Source: Nitrospirota bacterium (GTDB lineage: Bacteria > Nitrospirota > Thermodesulfovibrionia > UBA6902 > JAJYJJ01). Taken from it: a stretch of DNA of 64,000 bases. The number at the start of each line of letters is the position of its first letter. Positions within the stretch are counted from its first letter, which is position 1. The stretch covers positions 1 through 64,000 of the forward strand of contig JAJYJJ010000011.1 of assembly GCA_021789595.1 (NCBI GenBank). The letters run 5' to 3'. The notes under the pieces are model-generated. The model did no database searches, had not been told where the DNA came from, and saw nothing but the letters and a program-made list of their open reading frames with translations. A program made the position numbers and the translations under genes. Shown here piece by piece: positions 48,733-58,588 of the stretch.

Positions 48733-48750
48733 TATAACGCATATGTTATA
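48733..48750. promoter_or_regulatory. Candidate toxin-antitoxin operator
   Basis: TATAAC-gcatat-GTTATA inverted repeat 12 bp upstream of the toxin start. Confidence 0.4.
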
Positions 48751-49042
48751 TAACAAGCAAGGGTTCTTTGGAGTTCGTGTTGTTTGGAGTTCGGTCAGTG
48801 GCAAAAATATTGAATTCATGTTTGAAAAAATCCTCGCAAGAATAGGATCAGTTCTAACAAAACACACTATACTTAAAAACCTTTGAGCAAATACTGAGAG
48901 ATTTATGAGAATTGATAAGACAGAGATTTGGATAACCTGCAAAAATGCTTTACAGCGTTGAGCTTGCACAATTCCATTATATGAGTTATATTTACAGTAT
49001 AAGATTATAGATATTGAGCAAATCTAAAACAGGAGGTGTGTT

Positions 49043-49384
49043 ATGACATTCGTTGAGGTTGTCAGACGGGCATTGCTTGCTGGTTTTGGGGTTCAGGAGA
49101 AGGTAAAGGAGCTTATTGATGACCTTGTCGAGAAGGGTGAGCTCAGCGAAACCCAGGGGGCAAAGCTTGTAAAGGAATGGACAGAAAAGGCAGAGAAATC
49201 TACGAAAGACATGAACAGAAGCATTAGTGAACTTACCAGTAAGACCCTTGAGAAGATGAATATCTCTACAAAGGATGATATCGACAAGCTCAACAGAAAG
49301 ATTCAATCCCTCTCGGCAAGATTGAAGAAACTCGAAGAGGGAAGACCAGAGGCGCAGGAAAAGGCACAGGAAGAAATAGAATAG
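49043..49384 (+). CDS. Phasin-like / PHA-regulator-like coiled-coil protein
   Basis: FVEVVRRALLAGFGVQEKVKELIDDLVEKGELSETQGAKLVKEW then coiled coil. Confidence 0.7.
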   Translation: MTFVEVVRRALLAGFGVQEKVKELIDDLVEKGELSETQGAKLVKEWTEKAEKSTKDMNRSISELTSKTLEKMNISTKDDIDKLNRKIQSLSARLKKLEEGRPEAQEKAQEEIE

Positions 49385-51091
49385 ATGCCGATAAGTTTCT
49401 TGGGTCTTCGCAGGACATACAGGAGTGTAAACCGCATAAGGCAGGTAGTAAATGTACTCCTGAGGCACGGCTTTGGGGCATTTATCGAGCAGATAAACCT
49501 CCAGCGATTTATACCGATAGGCAAAAGGTTCAGGGCATTTGGGCACTGGCCATACTTAGAAAAACATACCATTCCTGAAAGACTCAGGATGGCATTTACC
49601 GAGCTCGGCCCATCCTTTATAAAACTTGCCCAGATCCTCTCATCTCGGCCTGACCTTATAACAAAAGCTTTTGCAGATGAGTTTAAAAAACTTCAGGATG
49701 AGGTTCCGCCGTTTCCTTTTGAGGATGTAATGAATATTATAAGGGAGGAATTCAACGCCCCACTTGATGATATTTTCATGGAGTTTGAAAAAACGCCAGT
49801 TGCAGCCGCATCCATTGCCCAGGTCCACAGGGCAACACTCAATGATGGGAATAAGGTCGTCATAAAAATCCAGAGGCCTGACATAAAGGGACAGATAGAG
49901 ACAGACATTGATATCCTCAGGAACATTGCAAGGCTTATGCTTAGATATATCCCTGAAAGTCAATTCTACAATCCAATGGGTATTGTGGAGGAATTCTCAA
50001 AGACAGTAAGAAAAGAGCTGAATTTTATAGAGGAAGGCAGAAATGCCTGCAGATTCAGGGGCAATTTTTCAGACAACCCGAACATCTGTATACCCAAGAT
50101 ATTTCCAGACCTGCTGAGTGAACGGGTCATCGTGATGGAGAGATTAGAAGGGGTGAGGATAGATAATATAAAGGCTATTGATGAGATGGGCATTGACAGG
50201 AAAGAGCTTGCAAGGGTCGGCGTTGATGCCTATTTCAAGATGATGCTCGAGGACGGCTTTTTCCATGCCGATCCGCATCCAGGTAATATCTTTGCGCTTC
50301 AGGATGGACGGATTGGTCTTGTTGACTTCGGCATTGTAGGATGGCTTACTCCTGATATTATGGAGAGCATTGCAAATGCCTTTCTTGCCATAGTAAATAA
50401 GGACTTTGATAAACTCGTTGATGAATATGTTGCCCTCGGCCTTGTATCAGAGGATGTTGATATAGAGACATTCAGGGCAGAATTTAAGGCAGACCTTATG
50501 GAATTCTTAGTTCCGATGTACGGCCTTACATTAAGGGAGATAAACTTTCCAGAATACCTTGATACAATAACCCATCTCGCAATCAAACACAACCTTAAGA
50601 TACCATCAGACCTACTCCTTGTAAATAAGGCAATGCTCATCCTGGACAGCATAGGAAGGGAGCTTGACCCAGATTTTAATTTCATGTCTATAGCAGAACC
50701 CTATGCATCGAAACTTATACGGAAGAAATACAGTCCGTCAAGGATCATTGAGAGGGCAAGAAAACAGATGGTAGAACTTGGCGACTTCTTCGTGACAACA
50801 CCCAAACAGTTAAAACTTCTCCTTAGAAAGGCACTGAAGGATGAATTGAATATAAAGATAATCCCTGTGGGCCTTGACAGATTAATAAGAAATATAGACC
50901 GTGCAAGCAACAGGGTTGCCTTTAGCGTTGTTATAGCAGCCATCATAATCGGCTCATCGATCCTTAACCTTTCAGGTATTGGCGGTAGACCCTTATTTGG
51001 TATTTCATCCCTCGGGGTGATCGGCTTTACAGTTGCCTTTTTCTTTGGACTGTGGCTGCTAATATCTATACTAAAATCCGGGAGGCTGTAA
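49385..51091 (+). CDS. ABC1/AarF/UbiB-family kinase
   Basis: LGPSFIKLAQILSSRPDLI, AAASIAQVHRATL, GFFHADPHPGNIF, GLVDFGIVG. Confidence 0.93.
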   Translation: MPISFLGLRRTYRSVNRIRQVVNVLLRHGFGAFIEQINLQRFIPIGKRFRAFGHWPYLEKHTIPERLRMAFTELGPSFIKLAQILSSRPDLITKAFADEFKKLQDEVPPFPFEDVMNIIREEFNAPLDDIFMEFEKTPVAAASIAQVHRATLNDGNKVVIKIQRPDIKGQIETDIDILRNIARLMLRYIPESQFYNPMGIVEEFSKTVRKELNFIEEGRNACRFRGNFSDNPNICIPKIFPDLLSERVIVMERLEGVRIDNIKAIDEMGIDRKELARVGVDAYFKMMLEDGFFHADPHPGNIFALQDGRIGLVDFGIVGWLTPDIMESIANAFLAIVNKDFDKLVDEYVALGLVSEDVDIETFRAEFKADLMEFLVPMYGLTLREINFPEYLDTITHLAIKHNLKIPSDLLLVNKAMLILDSIGRELDPDFNFMSIAEPYASKLIRKKYSPSRIIERARKQMVELGDFFVTTPKQLKLLLRKALKDELNIKIIPVGLDRLIRNIDRASNRVAFSVVIAAIIIGSSILNLSGIGGRPLFGISSLGVIGFTVAFFFGLWLLISILKSGRL

Positions 51092-51115
51092 TAAGGTGAG
51101 AAATACAATGGAGCC

Positions 51116-51874
51116 TTACTGTTGATTAACCCTGTGCATCACCTCATCTGATACATCAAAATTGGCGTATATATTCTGCACATCGTCGTGGTCCTCAATG
51201 GCATCCATCAGCTTCATCATCTGCTCTGCATCCTTTTCATCAAGTTTTATATAGTTTTTTGGAAGCATTGTTACCTCGGCCATAGCAAGCTCAATCCCTG
51301 CCTTCTCAAGGGATTCCTTTACCTTCCTTAGATCCTCAGGGACAGTTATGATCTCGTAGTTTTCCTCTCCAGGATCGTTTCTCATATCCTCTGCACCGGC
51401 ATCAAGGGCTAAAGACATAATCGCATCCTCATCGACCTTTTTTTTATCCACGAGGATATAACCCCTTTTTTCAAAGAGCCACGCTACACATCCTGCCTCG
51501 CCAAGGTTGCCTCCGTGTTTGCTCATCACATGCCTTATTTCAGATACAGTCCTGTTCTTGTTGTCTGTTAGAACCTCAATCAGCATGGCAACACCTCCAG
51601 GACCATAACCCTCATATACGCTCTCCTCATAAGATACACCTGGCAGTTCCCCTGTACCTCTCATAACAGCCCGCTTGATATTATCAGATGGCATATTTGC
51701 ATCCCTTGCCTTTTCCATAGCAAGCCTTAGCCTTGCATTGCCATCGGGATCTCCTCCGCCAGTCCTTGCGGCTATTATTATCTCCTTTGTTAACTTAGTG
51801 AAGAGTTTCCCCCTCTTGGCATCAATCGCTGCCTTTTTATGCTTTGTCTGTGCCCATTTTGAATGTCCTGACAT
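51116..51874 (-). CDS. YebC/PmpR-family regulatory protein
   Basis: [32 protein letters not shown]. Confidence 0.97.
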   Translation of the reverse strand: MSGHSKWAQTKHKKAAIDAKRGKLFTKLTKEIIIAARTGGGDPDGNARLRLAMEKARDANMPSDNIKRAVMRGTGELPGVSYEESVYEGYGPGGVAMLIEVLTDNKNRTVSEIRHVMSKHGGNLGEAGCVAWLFEKRGYILVDKKKVDEDAIMSLALDAGAEDMRNDPGEENYEIITVPEDLRKVKESLEKAGIELAMAEVTMLPKNYIKLDEKDAEQMMKLMDAIEDHDDVQNIYANFDVSDEVMHRVNQQ

Positions 51875-51895
51875 ATATTGCCCCCCTCTTCAATC

Positions 51896-53224
51896 CTATC
51901 CTGCCTTTGGAAGTCCTTCGAATATCTTCCATGTCTTTAAGAGGTCTATTGCCCTCTGAAGCTGGGTGTCGTCCTTCCCTCCAAGCTCTGAAGGCATTAC
52001 ATCTTTCTCTAATTTTTCACCCTCGCCTTCCTCTTTTTTCTTACCTTCCTTCTGTTCGTTGCTCAGATGGTGTTCGAGGTCTTTTTCCCTTATCACAGGG
52101 TGCTCAGCCTCGCCCTTTTTGGGAATGAGCTTCACCACTATATCAGGGGTTATACCTGTGGACTGGATGGATATACCCTTTGGCGTATAGTATTTTGCAG
52201 TGGTAAGCCTGAGGCCTGAGCCGTCGCTCAACGGTATAACTGTCTGAACAGAGCCCTTACCAAATGTCTGTGTGCCGAGGATTGCAGCCCTTCTCCAATC
52301 CTTTAATGCGCCTGCAACTATCTCTGAGGCGCTTGCACTGCCTTCATTGACAAGCACGATCATGGGCATGGAATAATCAGGATATTTGTTGTTCGTGTAA
52401 TACTCGGAGCGCTCTCCCGTTCTTCCCTGTATATATACAACAAGCTTACCCCGCGGAAGGAACTGCTCTGCCACATCAACGGCAGAATTTAAAAGCCCGC
52501 CAGGATTATTCCTCAAATCAAGGATAAGGGAATTTATCTTATCCTTCTCTGTCAGATCTTTCATAGCAGCAGCAAGGTCATCTGCCGTATGTTCCTGAAA
52601 TTGATTTATCTTCACATACCCCATACCTTTTTCTATCACCTTTGACTTAACACTCTGAATCTTTATTACCTCCCTTATTATTGTGAAGTCCTTTGGTTCC
52701 TTCCAGCCTTCTCTCAGTATTGTCAGAGTAACAGATGTGCCTTTTGGCCCGCGCATCTTCCCAACAGCATCCTGAAGTGACATGTCCTTGGTCAGCTCAT
52801 TATTTATCTTTACTATCCTGTCGCCTGCCTTTATACCTGCCTTATCAGCAGGGGTATCTTCAATTGGGGCTATGACTGTAAGGGCGCCGTCCTTTATAGC
52901 AATCTGAAGGCCAAGGCCGCCGAATTCACCCCTTGTATCCACCTGCATCTCCTTATATACATCAGGCGGCATAAAGGCAGAATGCGGGTCAAGGGAGGCC
53001 AGCATCCCCTTTATTGCCCCGTAGATAAGGTCCTTTGTCTTTACATCCTCTACATAGTTCTTTTTTATAAGCGTCAAGACCTCTGTAAAGGTCTTGAGGT
53101 CGCCATAGCCTTCTGTCTCTGCAGTCACATTCCTGATGCTCCATCTTCCAACCGCTATGCCTGAAAGTGCAACAATTAAAACTAATGCGGTAATGAAGAT
53201 GGTCTTTTTTGTATGCCTAAGCAT
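51896..53224 (-). CDS. S41 carboxyl-terminal processing protease
   Basis: GEFGGLGLQI, PDZ, LILDLRNNPGGLL, VNEGSASASEIVAGALKD, TFGKGSVQ. Confidence 0.95.
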   Translation of the reverse strand: MLRHTKKTIFITALVLIVALSGIAVGRWSIRNVTAETEGYGDLKTFTEVLTLIKKNYVEDVKTKDLIYGAIKGMLASLDPHSAFMPPDVYKEMQVDTRGEFGGLGLQIAIKDGALTVIAPIEDTPADKAGIKAGDRIVKINNELTKDMSLQDAVGKMRGPKGTSVTLTILREGWKEPKDFTIIREVIKIQSVKSKVIEKGMGYVKINQFQEHTADDLAAAMKDLTEKDKINSLILDLRNNPGGLLNSAVDVAEQFLPRGKLVVYIQGRTGERSEYYTNNKYPDYSMPMIVLVNEGSASASEIVAGALKDWRRAAILGTQTFGKGSVQTVIPLSDGSGLRLTTAKYYTPKGISIQSTGITPDIVVKLIPKKGEAEHPVIREKDLEHHLSNEQKEGKKKEEGEGEKLEKDVMPSELGGKDDTQLQRAIDLLKTWKIFEGLPKAG

Positions 53225-53245
53225 GTTTAACCTCCACGGATTATC

Positions 53246-54382
53246 TTATTTCCTCCTCAACCACTTTATCGGGTCAAGAGGCTTGCCCTTATATCTCAAT
53301 TCAAAGTACAGTGCAGGTGTATTCATTGTACCAGAATCACCCACCTTCCCTATTGGTTGATACTCCTTTATAGAATCACCTACCTTTGGATATATGTCAG
53401 AAAGATGTGCATATAGACTATAATAACCCGCTCCATGGTTTATTATCAAGAGTTTTCCATAACCCTTAAACCAGTTGGCATATGCAACCCTTCCGCCATA
53501 AACAGCCTTTGCATCCTCCCCTATCTCTGCCTTAATCTCAATGCCGTTGTTAAACACAGGCATGTTGAACTCAGGGTCTCTCTGTCTTCCAAAGAAGGAT
53601 ATCACCCTTCCATCTATCGGCCACGGCAGTCTGCCCAAAAGGCTTGAAAAGCCTCTCCCCTCTATAGGCGGAGGTAATGACCTGCGCTCGGATTCTTTTA
53701 TTATCTCAAGCAGCCTTGCTGATGCAGCCTCCATCTCTTTTACCATCCTTTCGTAAGAGGCCCTTTTAGTCCTGATACTTGCAAGGATGATGTTCTTCTT
53801 ATTCTTTTCCTCGGCAATCTCGTTCTCCTTTAATACAAGGGCATTTTTATCTGTTTCAAGCTCCTTCATTGCAGATTCCATCTCCTGCTTCTTTCTCTTT
53901 AATCCTTCCATATCAGCATTGTAGCCATTAATAAGACCCCTGTCATAGCGGGCAATATCGCTCATATACCTTGAAAGACGTAGAAACTCCTGGTAACTTG
54001 AGACGGATACGAGGGCTGCCATCATACCCTCCTTCTCCTGTTTGTAAAGTGCCCTTATCCTTTCCATTAACAATGATCTCCTGCTCGATAGCCTGTTTTC
54101 AAGATCCTCTATCTGCGATGTAAGGATCTGTATCCTAACCTTGTTTTCTTTTATCCTCTTCTCATATGCCATACGCTCCTGCCTCTTATTTGCCAGTGCA
54201 GCATCTATTTCTTCGAGGGCATTCAGGATTGAACCTTCCTGTTTCCTTGTCTGCTTTACCTTTTGCCTTCCTTCGCGAAGTCTCTTTTGTATACTCTGGA
54301 ATTCTTCCCGTGGTCCTGCAAAAGTAGATGCAGAAGGGATGCCGATAATCAGCAGGCAGAGAAATAGACAGAGACCATTCAA
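53246..54382 (-). CDS. EnvC-like murein hydrolase activator (coiled coil plus M23)
   Basis: Long coiled coil, C-terminal LLIINHGAGYYSLYAHLSDIYPKVGD...YFELRYKGKPLDPIKWL; downstream of ftsX. Confidence 0.9.
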   Translation of the reverse strand: MNGLCLFLCLLIIGIPSASTFAGPREEFQSIQKRLREGRQKVKQTRKQEGSILNALEEIDAALANKRQERMAYEKRIKENKVRIQILTSQIEDLENRLSSRRSLLMERIRALYKQEKEGMMAALVSVSSYQEFLRLSRYMSDIARYDRGLINGYNADMEGLKRKKQEMESAMKELETDKNALVLKENEIAEEKNKKNIILASIRTKRASYERMVKEMEAASARLLEIIKESERRSLPPPIEGRGFSSLLGRLPWPIDGRVISFFGRQRDPEFNMPVFNNGIEIKAEIGEDAKAVYGGRVAYANWFKGYGKLLIINHGAGYYSLYAHLSDIYPKVGDSIKEYQPIGKVGDSGTMNTPALYFELRYKGKPLDPIKWLRRK

Positions 54383-55260
54383 TACCTTATCCTCCCCAAG
54401 GCAATAAAACTACCTGTCAGCCCCAGGGTGATACCGCTCAACAGGAATACAAACCATGACCATACAGGCAAAAACGAAACAGGATAAGCCATGAGGCCTG
54501 GGAACATAGAAATTATCTGAAAAGAAAAAAGCCTGTAAACACCCCGGAGTGCAAGCAGGGATACTGCACCGCCTAAAAACCCTATTATCCCTCCCTCTAT
54601 CAGAAATGGGCCTCTTATAATAGCTTTTGTGGCACCAAGGAGTTTGAGTGTCTCCACCTCCTCGGTCCTTCTATAAAAAAGCACCTTTATACTGCTGTAG
54701 ATTATGAAGATTATACCAAGGGCTATCATAGTGCCTAATAATATGGCAAGTGCCCTGAGCCCCTTATTTACAGAGCCCAGTATTGAAACCCATCTTTCAC
54801 CGTACTGGACATCGTCAACACCATCCATTTTTTTTATCTTAAGCGCTATGGACTTTACCTTCGACGGTTCAAGAGCTTCAGGCCGGAGTTTAATCTCGAA
54901 GGAAGACGGCAATGGATTCTGTTCAAGTCCGCTTAGGACATCGCCAAATGAGCCAAGCTGGCTTTTGAGTTCATTCAGGGCATCATCCTTTGATATGAAC
55001 CTCACATTTAGAATATCCCTGTTACTGGTCAGGGCATTGTCAACTGCCTTTATGGATGATTGGTTAATGTCATCCTTGAGGTATACGATAATACCAAAAC
55101 CCTCAGACCAGTGTCTTAGTGCAAGATTGAGATTAAAAAGCAGCATTGAGAAGATACCTATTATGATCAGGGCAACTGCTACAGTAAGGGTGGTCAGGAG
55201 GTTTATCCACTTTCCTTTCCACAGGCTGTCAATAGCAGAGTTGAACAAGAAAAAGGACAT
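54379..55260 (-). CDS. ftsX: Cell division protein FtsX
   Basis: FtsX-like four-TM layout; IIYSSIKVLFYRRTEEVETLKLLGATKAIIRGPFLIEG. Confidence 0.93.
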   Translation of the reverse strand: MSFFLFNSAIDSLWKGKWINLLTTLTVAVALIIIGIFSMLLFNLNLALRHWSEGFGIIVYLKDDINQSSIKAVDNALTSNRDILNVRFISKDDALNELKSQLGSFGDVLSGLEQNPLPSSFEIKLRPEALEPSKVKSIALKIKKMDGVDDVQYGERWVSILGSVNKGLRALAILLGTMIALGIIFIIYSSIKVLFYRRTEEVETLKLLGATKAIIRGPFLIEGGIIGFLGGAVSLLALRGVYRLFSFQIISMFPGLMAYPVSFLPVWSWFVFLLSGITLGLTGSFIALGRIRY

Positions 55261-55922
55261 CAGCCCAGCGCCTCCCTTTCAATCTCTCCATCCCTTAGAT
55301 AGATAACCCGTTTGCCTGTCTCTGCGAAGAGATCCCTGTTGTGGGTTGCAATAAGTACGGTAGTGCCTCTTGTATTTATGTCCTTAAATAACTTCAATAT
55401 GCCCATAGCTGTATCAGGGTCAAGATTACCTGTAGGCTCATCTGCCAGAAGCACTGTTGGGTCTCCTACCAATGCCCTTGCAATAACGGCTCTCTGCTGC
55501 TCTCCGCCGGAAAGGTCTTTCGGAAGGCTGTCTGACTTATGCCTTATACCGACAAGCTTGAGAATATTTGAAACCCTTGTCTTTATATCACCTTCACCCA
55601 CTTTAAGTATTCTCAGGGTAAGGGCAATATTGTCGTATACTGTCTTTTCCTGAAGAAGCCTATAATCCTGAAATACAAGACCAATATTTCTCCTCAGGTA
55701 TGGAATACTCCTATCCTTGAGTTTACCCACATCCCATCCTGCAACAATAATCTGCCCCTCGTCAGGATGTTCGGCCCTGTAAATCAACCTCAGAAGTGTG
55801 GTCTTTCCGGCACCGCTTGGCCCTGTTATAAAGACCATCTCGCCTTTTTCTATATTGAGATTTACTGCCCTGATGGCTATGTTGGAGTCATAGGATTTAG
55901 TGACATTTACAAACTGTATCAT
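55260..55922 (-). CDS. ftsE: Cell division ATP-binding protein FtsE
   Basis: VFITGPSGAGKTTLLRLIYR, LSGGEQQRAVIARALVGDPTVLLADEPTGNLD. Confidence 0.95.
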   Translation of the reverse strand: MIQFVNVTKSYDSNIAIRAVNLNIEKGEMVFITGPSGAGKTTLLRLIYRAEHPDEGQIIVAGWDVGKLKDRSIPYLRRNIGLVFQDYRLLQEKTVYDNIALTLRILKVGEGDIKTRVSNILKLVGIRHKSDSLPKDLSGGEQQRAVIARALVGDPTVLLADEPTGNLDPDTAMGILKLFKDINTRGTTVLIATHNRDLFAETGKRVIYLRDGEIEREALG

Positions 55923-55931
55923 TGATGTAAA

Positions 55932-56867
55932 CTAACAATTGGAGATAGTAATAGTCTCCTTTATAAGTTTTACCATATCCTCTGATGTAAGACCGTACAG
56001 CTTTAACAGCGCCCCTGGCTCTCCAGAGGTTCCAAAGCTGTCCTTTACCCCGACCCTTTTTATGACAACTGGATAATTCTCTGAAAGGAATTCGCTAACA
56101 GCCCCTCCAAGCCCGCCTATGATCGAATGTTCCTCGGCAGTAACTATAAACCCCGATGTCCTGGCAGCCTGAATAAGCACATCCCCATCAAGTGGCTTTA
56201 TTGTTGACATGTTTATAACGCCTACATCTATACCATCATTTCTAAGGGCCTCTGATGCCTTTAACGCCTCTGCCACCATAATCCCGCAGGCAATTATATT
56301 TGCATGCCTGCCAAGATTAAATGTGTATGCCCTGCCGATATGAAATCTATAACCTTCTGGCATAATCTCCTTGACCTTTGCCCTGCCAAGCCTTACATAG
56401 GTCGGGCCATAGCTCTCTGAAATAACATCCACAACGCCTTTTGTCTCATAGGCATCCGCAGGCACAACCACAGTCATATTAGGTAATACCCTCATAAGGG
56501 CAATGTCCTCAACAGACTGATGCGATGCACCGTCTTCACCAACTGTAATACCGCCATGCGTTGCAACAATCTTGACATTGAGGTTTGAATAGCATATGGT
56601 CTGCCTTATCTGCTCCCATGCCCTGCCTGTTGCAAATATGGCAAATGTAGAGGCAAATGGCAGCTTGCCTGAAAGAGAAAGACCTGCGGCAGTGCCAATC
56701 ATATCCTGTTCAGATATTCCGATATTGAAAAACCTTTCAGGGAATGCCTTTGCGAATTCCCCTGTTTTTGTAGACCCTGAAAGGTCTGCATCAAGAACAA
56801 CAACATCAGCCCTTCTTTTGCCGAGTTCCAAGAGGGCCTCTCCGTATGCATCCCTTGTTGCCTTCAT
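55932..56867 (-). CDS. Transketolase C-terminal subunit
   Basis: RFFNIGISEQDMIGTAAGLSLSGKLPFASTFAIFATGRAWEQIRQTICY. Confidence 0.93.
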   Translation of the reverse strand: MKATRDAYGEALLELGKRRADVVVLDADLSGSTKTGEFAKAFPERFFNIGISEQDMIGTAAGLSLSGKLPFASTFAIFATGRAWEQIRQTICYSNLNVKIVATHGGITVGEDGASHQSVEDIALMRVLPNMTVVVPADAYETKGVVDVISESYGPTYVRLGRAKVKEIMPEGYRFHIGRAYTFNLGRHANIIACGIMVAEALKASEALRNDGIDVGVINMSTIKPLDGDVLIQAARTSGFIVTAEEHSIIGGLGGAVSEFLSENYPVVIKRVGVKDSFGTSGEPGALLKLYGLTSEDMVKLIKETITISNC

Positions 56868-57703
56868 TCTCCAAGCTCCTTTAGTGCCCGCTTCAGTTCA
56901 TCACTGGTTGGCGCCTTACCGTGGTATTCAACCCTGCCTTCAAAAAACGATACGCCCTTACCCTTAATTGTGTGGGCAATTATTACTGTCGGTCTTCCCT
57001 TAATCTTCTCTGCCTCATCAAGGGCCGAGAGGATTGCCGCCATATCATGGCCGTCTATCTCGATAACATTCCATCCGAATGCCCGCCACTTGTCATTCAT
57101 CGGAGAGACCCTCATAATCTCCTCTACAGGGCCGTCGATCTGAAGGCCGTTATTGTCCACAATCGCACAGAGGTTGTCGAGGCCATAGTGTGCAGCAGTC
57201 ATGGCTGCCTCCCACACCTGTCCCTCCTGCGTCTCACCATCACCGAGCAGGCAATAGACCCTTGCAGGTATATTATTGAGTCTTAAACCGAGGCAGATAC
57301 CGCTTGCAACAGAAAGACCCTGGCCAAGTGAGCCAGTGGAGACCTCAATGCCAGGAAGGCTCTTTGAATTCGGATGGCCCTGAAGCGGGCTTCCAAGCCT
57401 TCTCAATGTTGACAGAAGAGAGGGATCAAAATATCCTGAGCGTGCAAGCACAGCATAAAGAAGCGGGGCAGCATGTCCCTTGGAAAGGATAAACCTATCC
57501 CTCTCCTTCCATGCCGGGTCTTTTGGATTATGCCGCATCTTATGAAAATAAAGTGCAGTTACTATATCTGTAGCTGAGAGCGAACCGCCGGTATGGCCTG
57601 AACCTGCCTCAGCAAGCATCTTCAGTATATCTATCCTGATACCTCGGGCAATATCCTCAAGCCTCTTGATGTCGCTGACCTTTTCCCCTTCTATAACCGC
57701 CAT
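56864..57703 (-). CDS. Transketolase N-terminal subunit
   Basis: GSGHTGGSLSATDIVTALYF, LSKGHAAPLLYAVLA, LLGDGETQEGQVWEAAMTA. Confidence 0.93.
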   Translation of the reverse strand: MAVIEGEKVSDIKRLEDIARGIRIDILKMLAEAGSGHTGGSLSATDIVTALYFHKMRHNPKDPAWKERDRFILSKGHAAPLLYAVLARSGYFDPSLLSTLRRLGSPLQGHPNSKSLPGIEVSTGSLGQGLSVASGICLGLRLNNIPARVYCLLGDGETQEGQVWEAAMTAAHYGLDNLCAIVDNNGLQIDGPVEEIMRVSPMNDKWRAFGWNVIEIDGHDMAAILSALDEAEKIKGRPTVIIAHTIKGKGVSFFEGRVEYHGKAPTSDELKRALKELGE

Positions 57704-57737
57704 CTACTCCCCCTAAAAAATAGATTTCTGGAATTAT

Positions 57738-57769
57738 AAACCTATTGCCTTTGTATAAGCAATAGGTTT
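57738..57769. repeat. Perfect 11-bp inverted repeat
   Basis: AAACCTATTGC-ctttgtataa-GCAATAGGTTT. Confidence 0.7.
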
Positions 57770-57775
57770 ATTATG

Positions 57776-57818
57776 GTTTTGACATCCTCCCTCGCCTAAA
57801 GGCGTGGGATTCCTACTG
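57776..57818. mobile_element. IS200/IS605-family-like terminal relic
   Basis: TTTTGACATCCTCCCTCGCCTAAAGGCGTGGGATTCCTAC matches the recalled pattern GACATCCTCCCCGCCCTAAAGGGCGGGGATTCCTAC; no transposase nearby. Confidence 0.6.
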
Positions 57819-57864
57819 CCTATAAAGAGGCTTCGGTGGGTTCCTGATGGAAAGGAGGATTTTA

Positions 57865-58102
57865 ATGCAAAAAAAGTTGACCATAACCATAGATGAGGAA
57901 GTTTATGAAGGCCTTCATAAGGCCATAGGCCATCGGCCCCCGCAAGATCAGCAAATTTGTTGAGGAATTAGTTCGTCCGCACGTAGTTCGCCCAAATCTG
58001 GAATTGGCATACTCCAAAATGTCAAAGGACAAAAAGAGAGAAGCAGAAGCCTTGGATTGGGCAGAAACAACTTTTATGGACATAGCGCATGAAAAGAGGT
58101 GA
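57865..58102 (+). pseudogene. Frameshifted antitoxin of a MazEF/PemIK-type module
   Basis: MQKKLTITIDEEVYEGLHKAIGHRP then +1 frame PRKISKFVEELVRPHVVRPNLELAYSKMSKDKKREAEALDWAETTFMDIAHEKR*; break at CCCCC 57937-57941. Confidence 0.75.
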
Positions 58103-58340
58103 GGTCTGGTGGGTTAATTTTGATCCTTCCATCGGCGGAGAAATTAGGAAAAAACGTCCTGCCGTGATCGTTAGCAATAACGCATCAAATAAGTTCCTCA
58201 ATCGAGTTCAAGTTGTTCCTCTTGAAAATTTTAAATTGAAAATTTGCATTTGCTCCGAAAATAACCTTTTTTGTCATTGCGGCTTGTCCGCAATCCTTCT
58301 GGAAAAGAAAGATTCCCGACAAGCGGGAATGACATCTTGA
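58089..58340 (+). pseudogene. Truncated MazF/PemK-like toxin
   Basis: MKRGEVWWVNFDPSIGGEIRKKRPAVIVSNNASNKFLNRVQVVPL, then unrelated sequence from a palindromic repeat. Confidence 0.8.
58273..58333. repeat. About 60-bp palindromic repeat (MITE-like)
   Basis: GTCATTGCGGCTTGTCCGCAATC ... GATTCCCGACAAGCGGGAATGAC. Confidence 0.65.
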
Positions 58341-58497
58341 TTCCCCTGTGCCAGGGCACAGGGCCCTCGCGGCCCCCGCCCGCCCGGGGCTCCAACATAA
58401 TTAAAACTCAATATTATATTCTAACAATATAATAGTTAATATTGCATGATTATATTGCAAAATGCCGCCTTTTTCAAGAGTTTTTTCGGTTTTTTAC

Positions 58498-58527
58498 TTG
58501 ACTATACATTCTCCCCTTCACTATAAT
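58498..58527 (+). promoter_or_regulatory. Sigma-70-type promoter for the cassette ATPase gene
   Basis: TTGACT - 18 nt - TATAAT. Confidence 0.55.
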
Positions 58528-58588
58528 TCATCATATTATTGAAGTAACATAAAATATAATGTTATGTGCAAGGATGGAGGCCCGCCAT

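Noticed and set aside
54704-55306. 200-aa plus-strand ORF opposite ftsX
   Set aside because: Antisense of ftsX with Ser-rich shadow composition.
58342-58395. A further attC on the left side of the ATPase cassette
   Set aside because: GC-rich palindromic DNA is present but lacks paired RYYYAAC and GTTRRRY ends; the left array boundary is left undefined.
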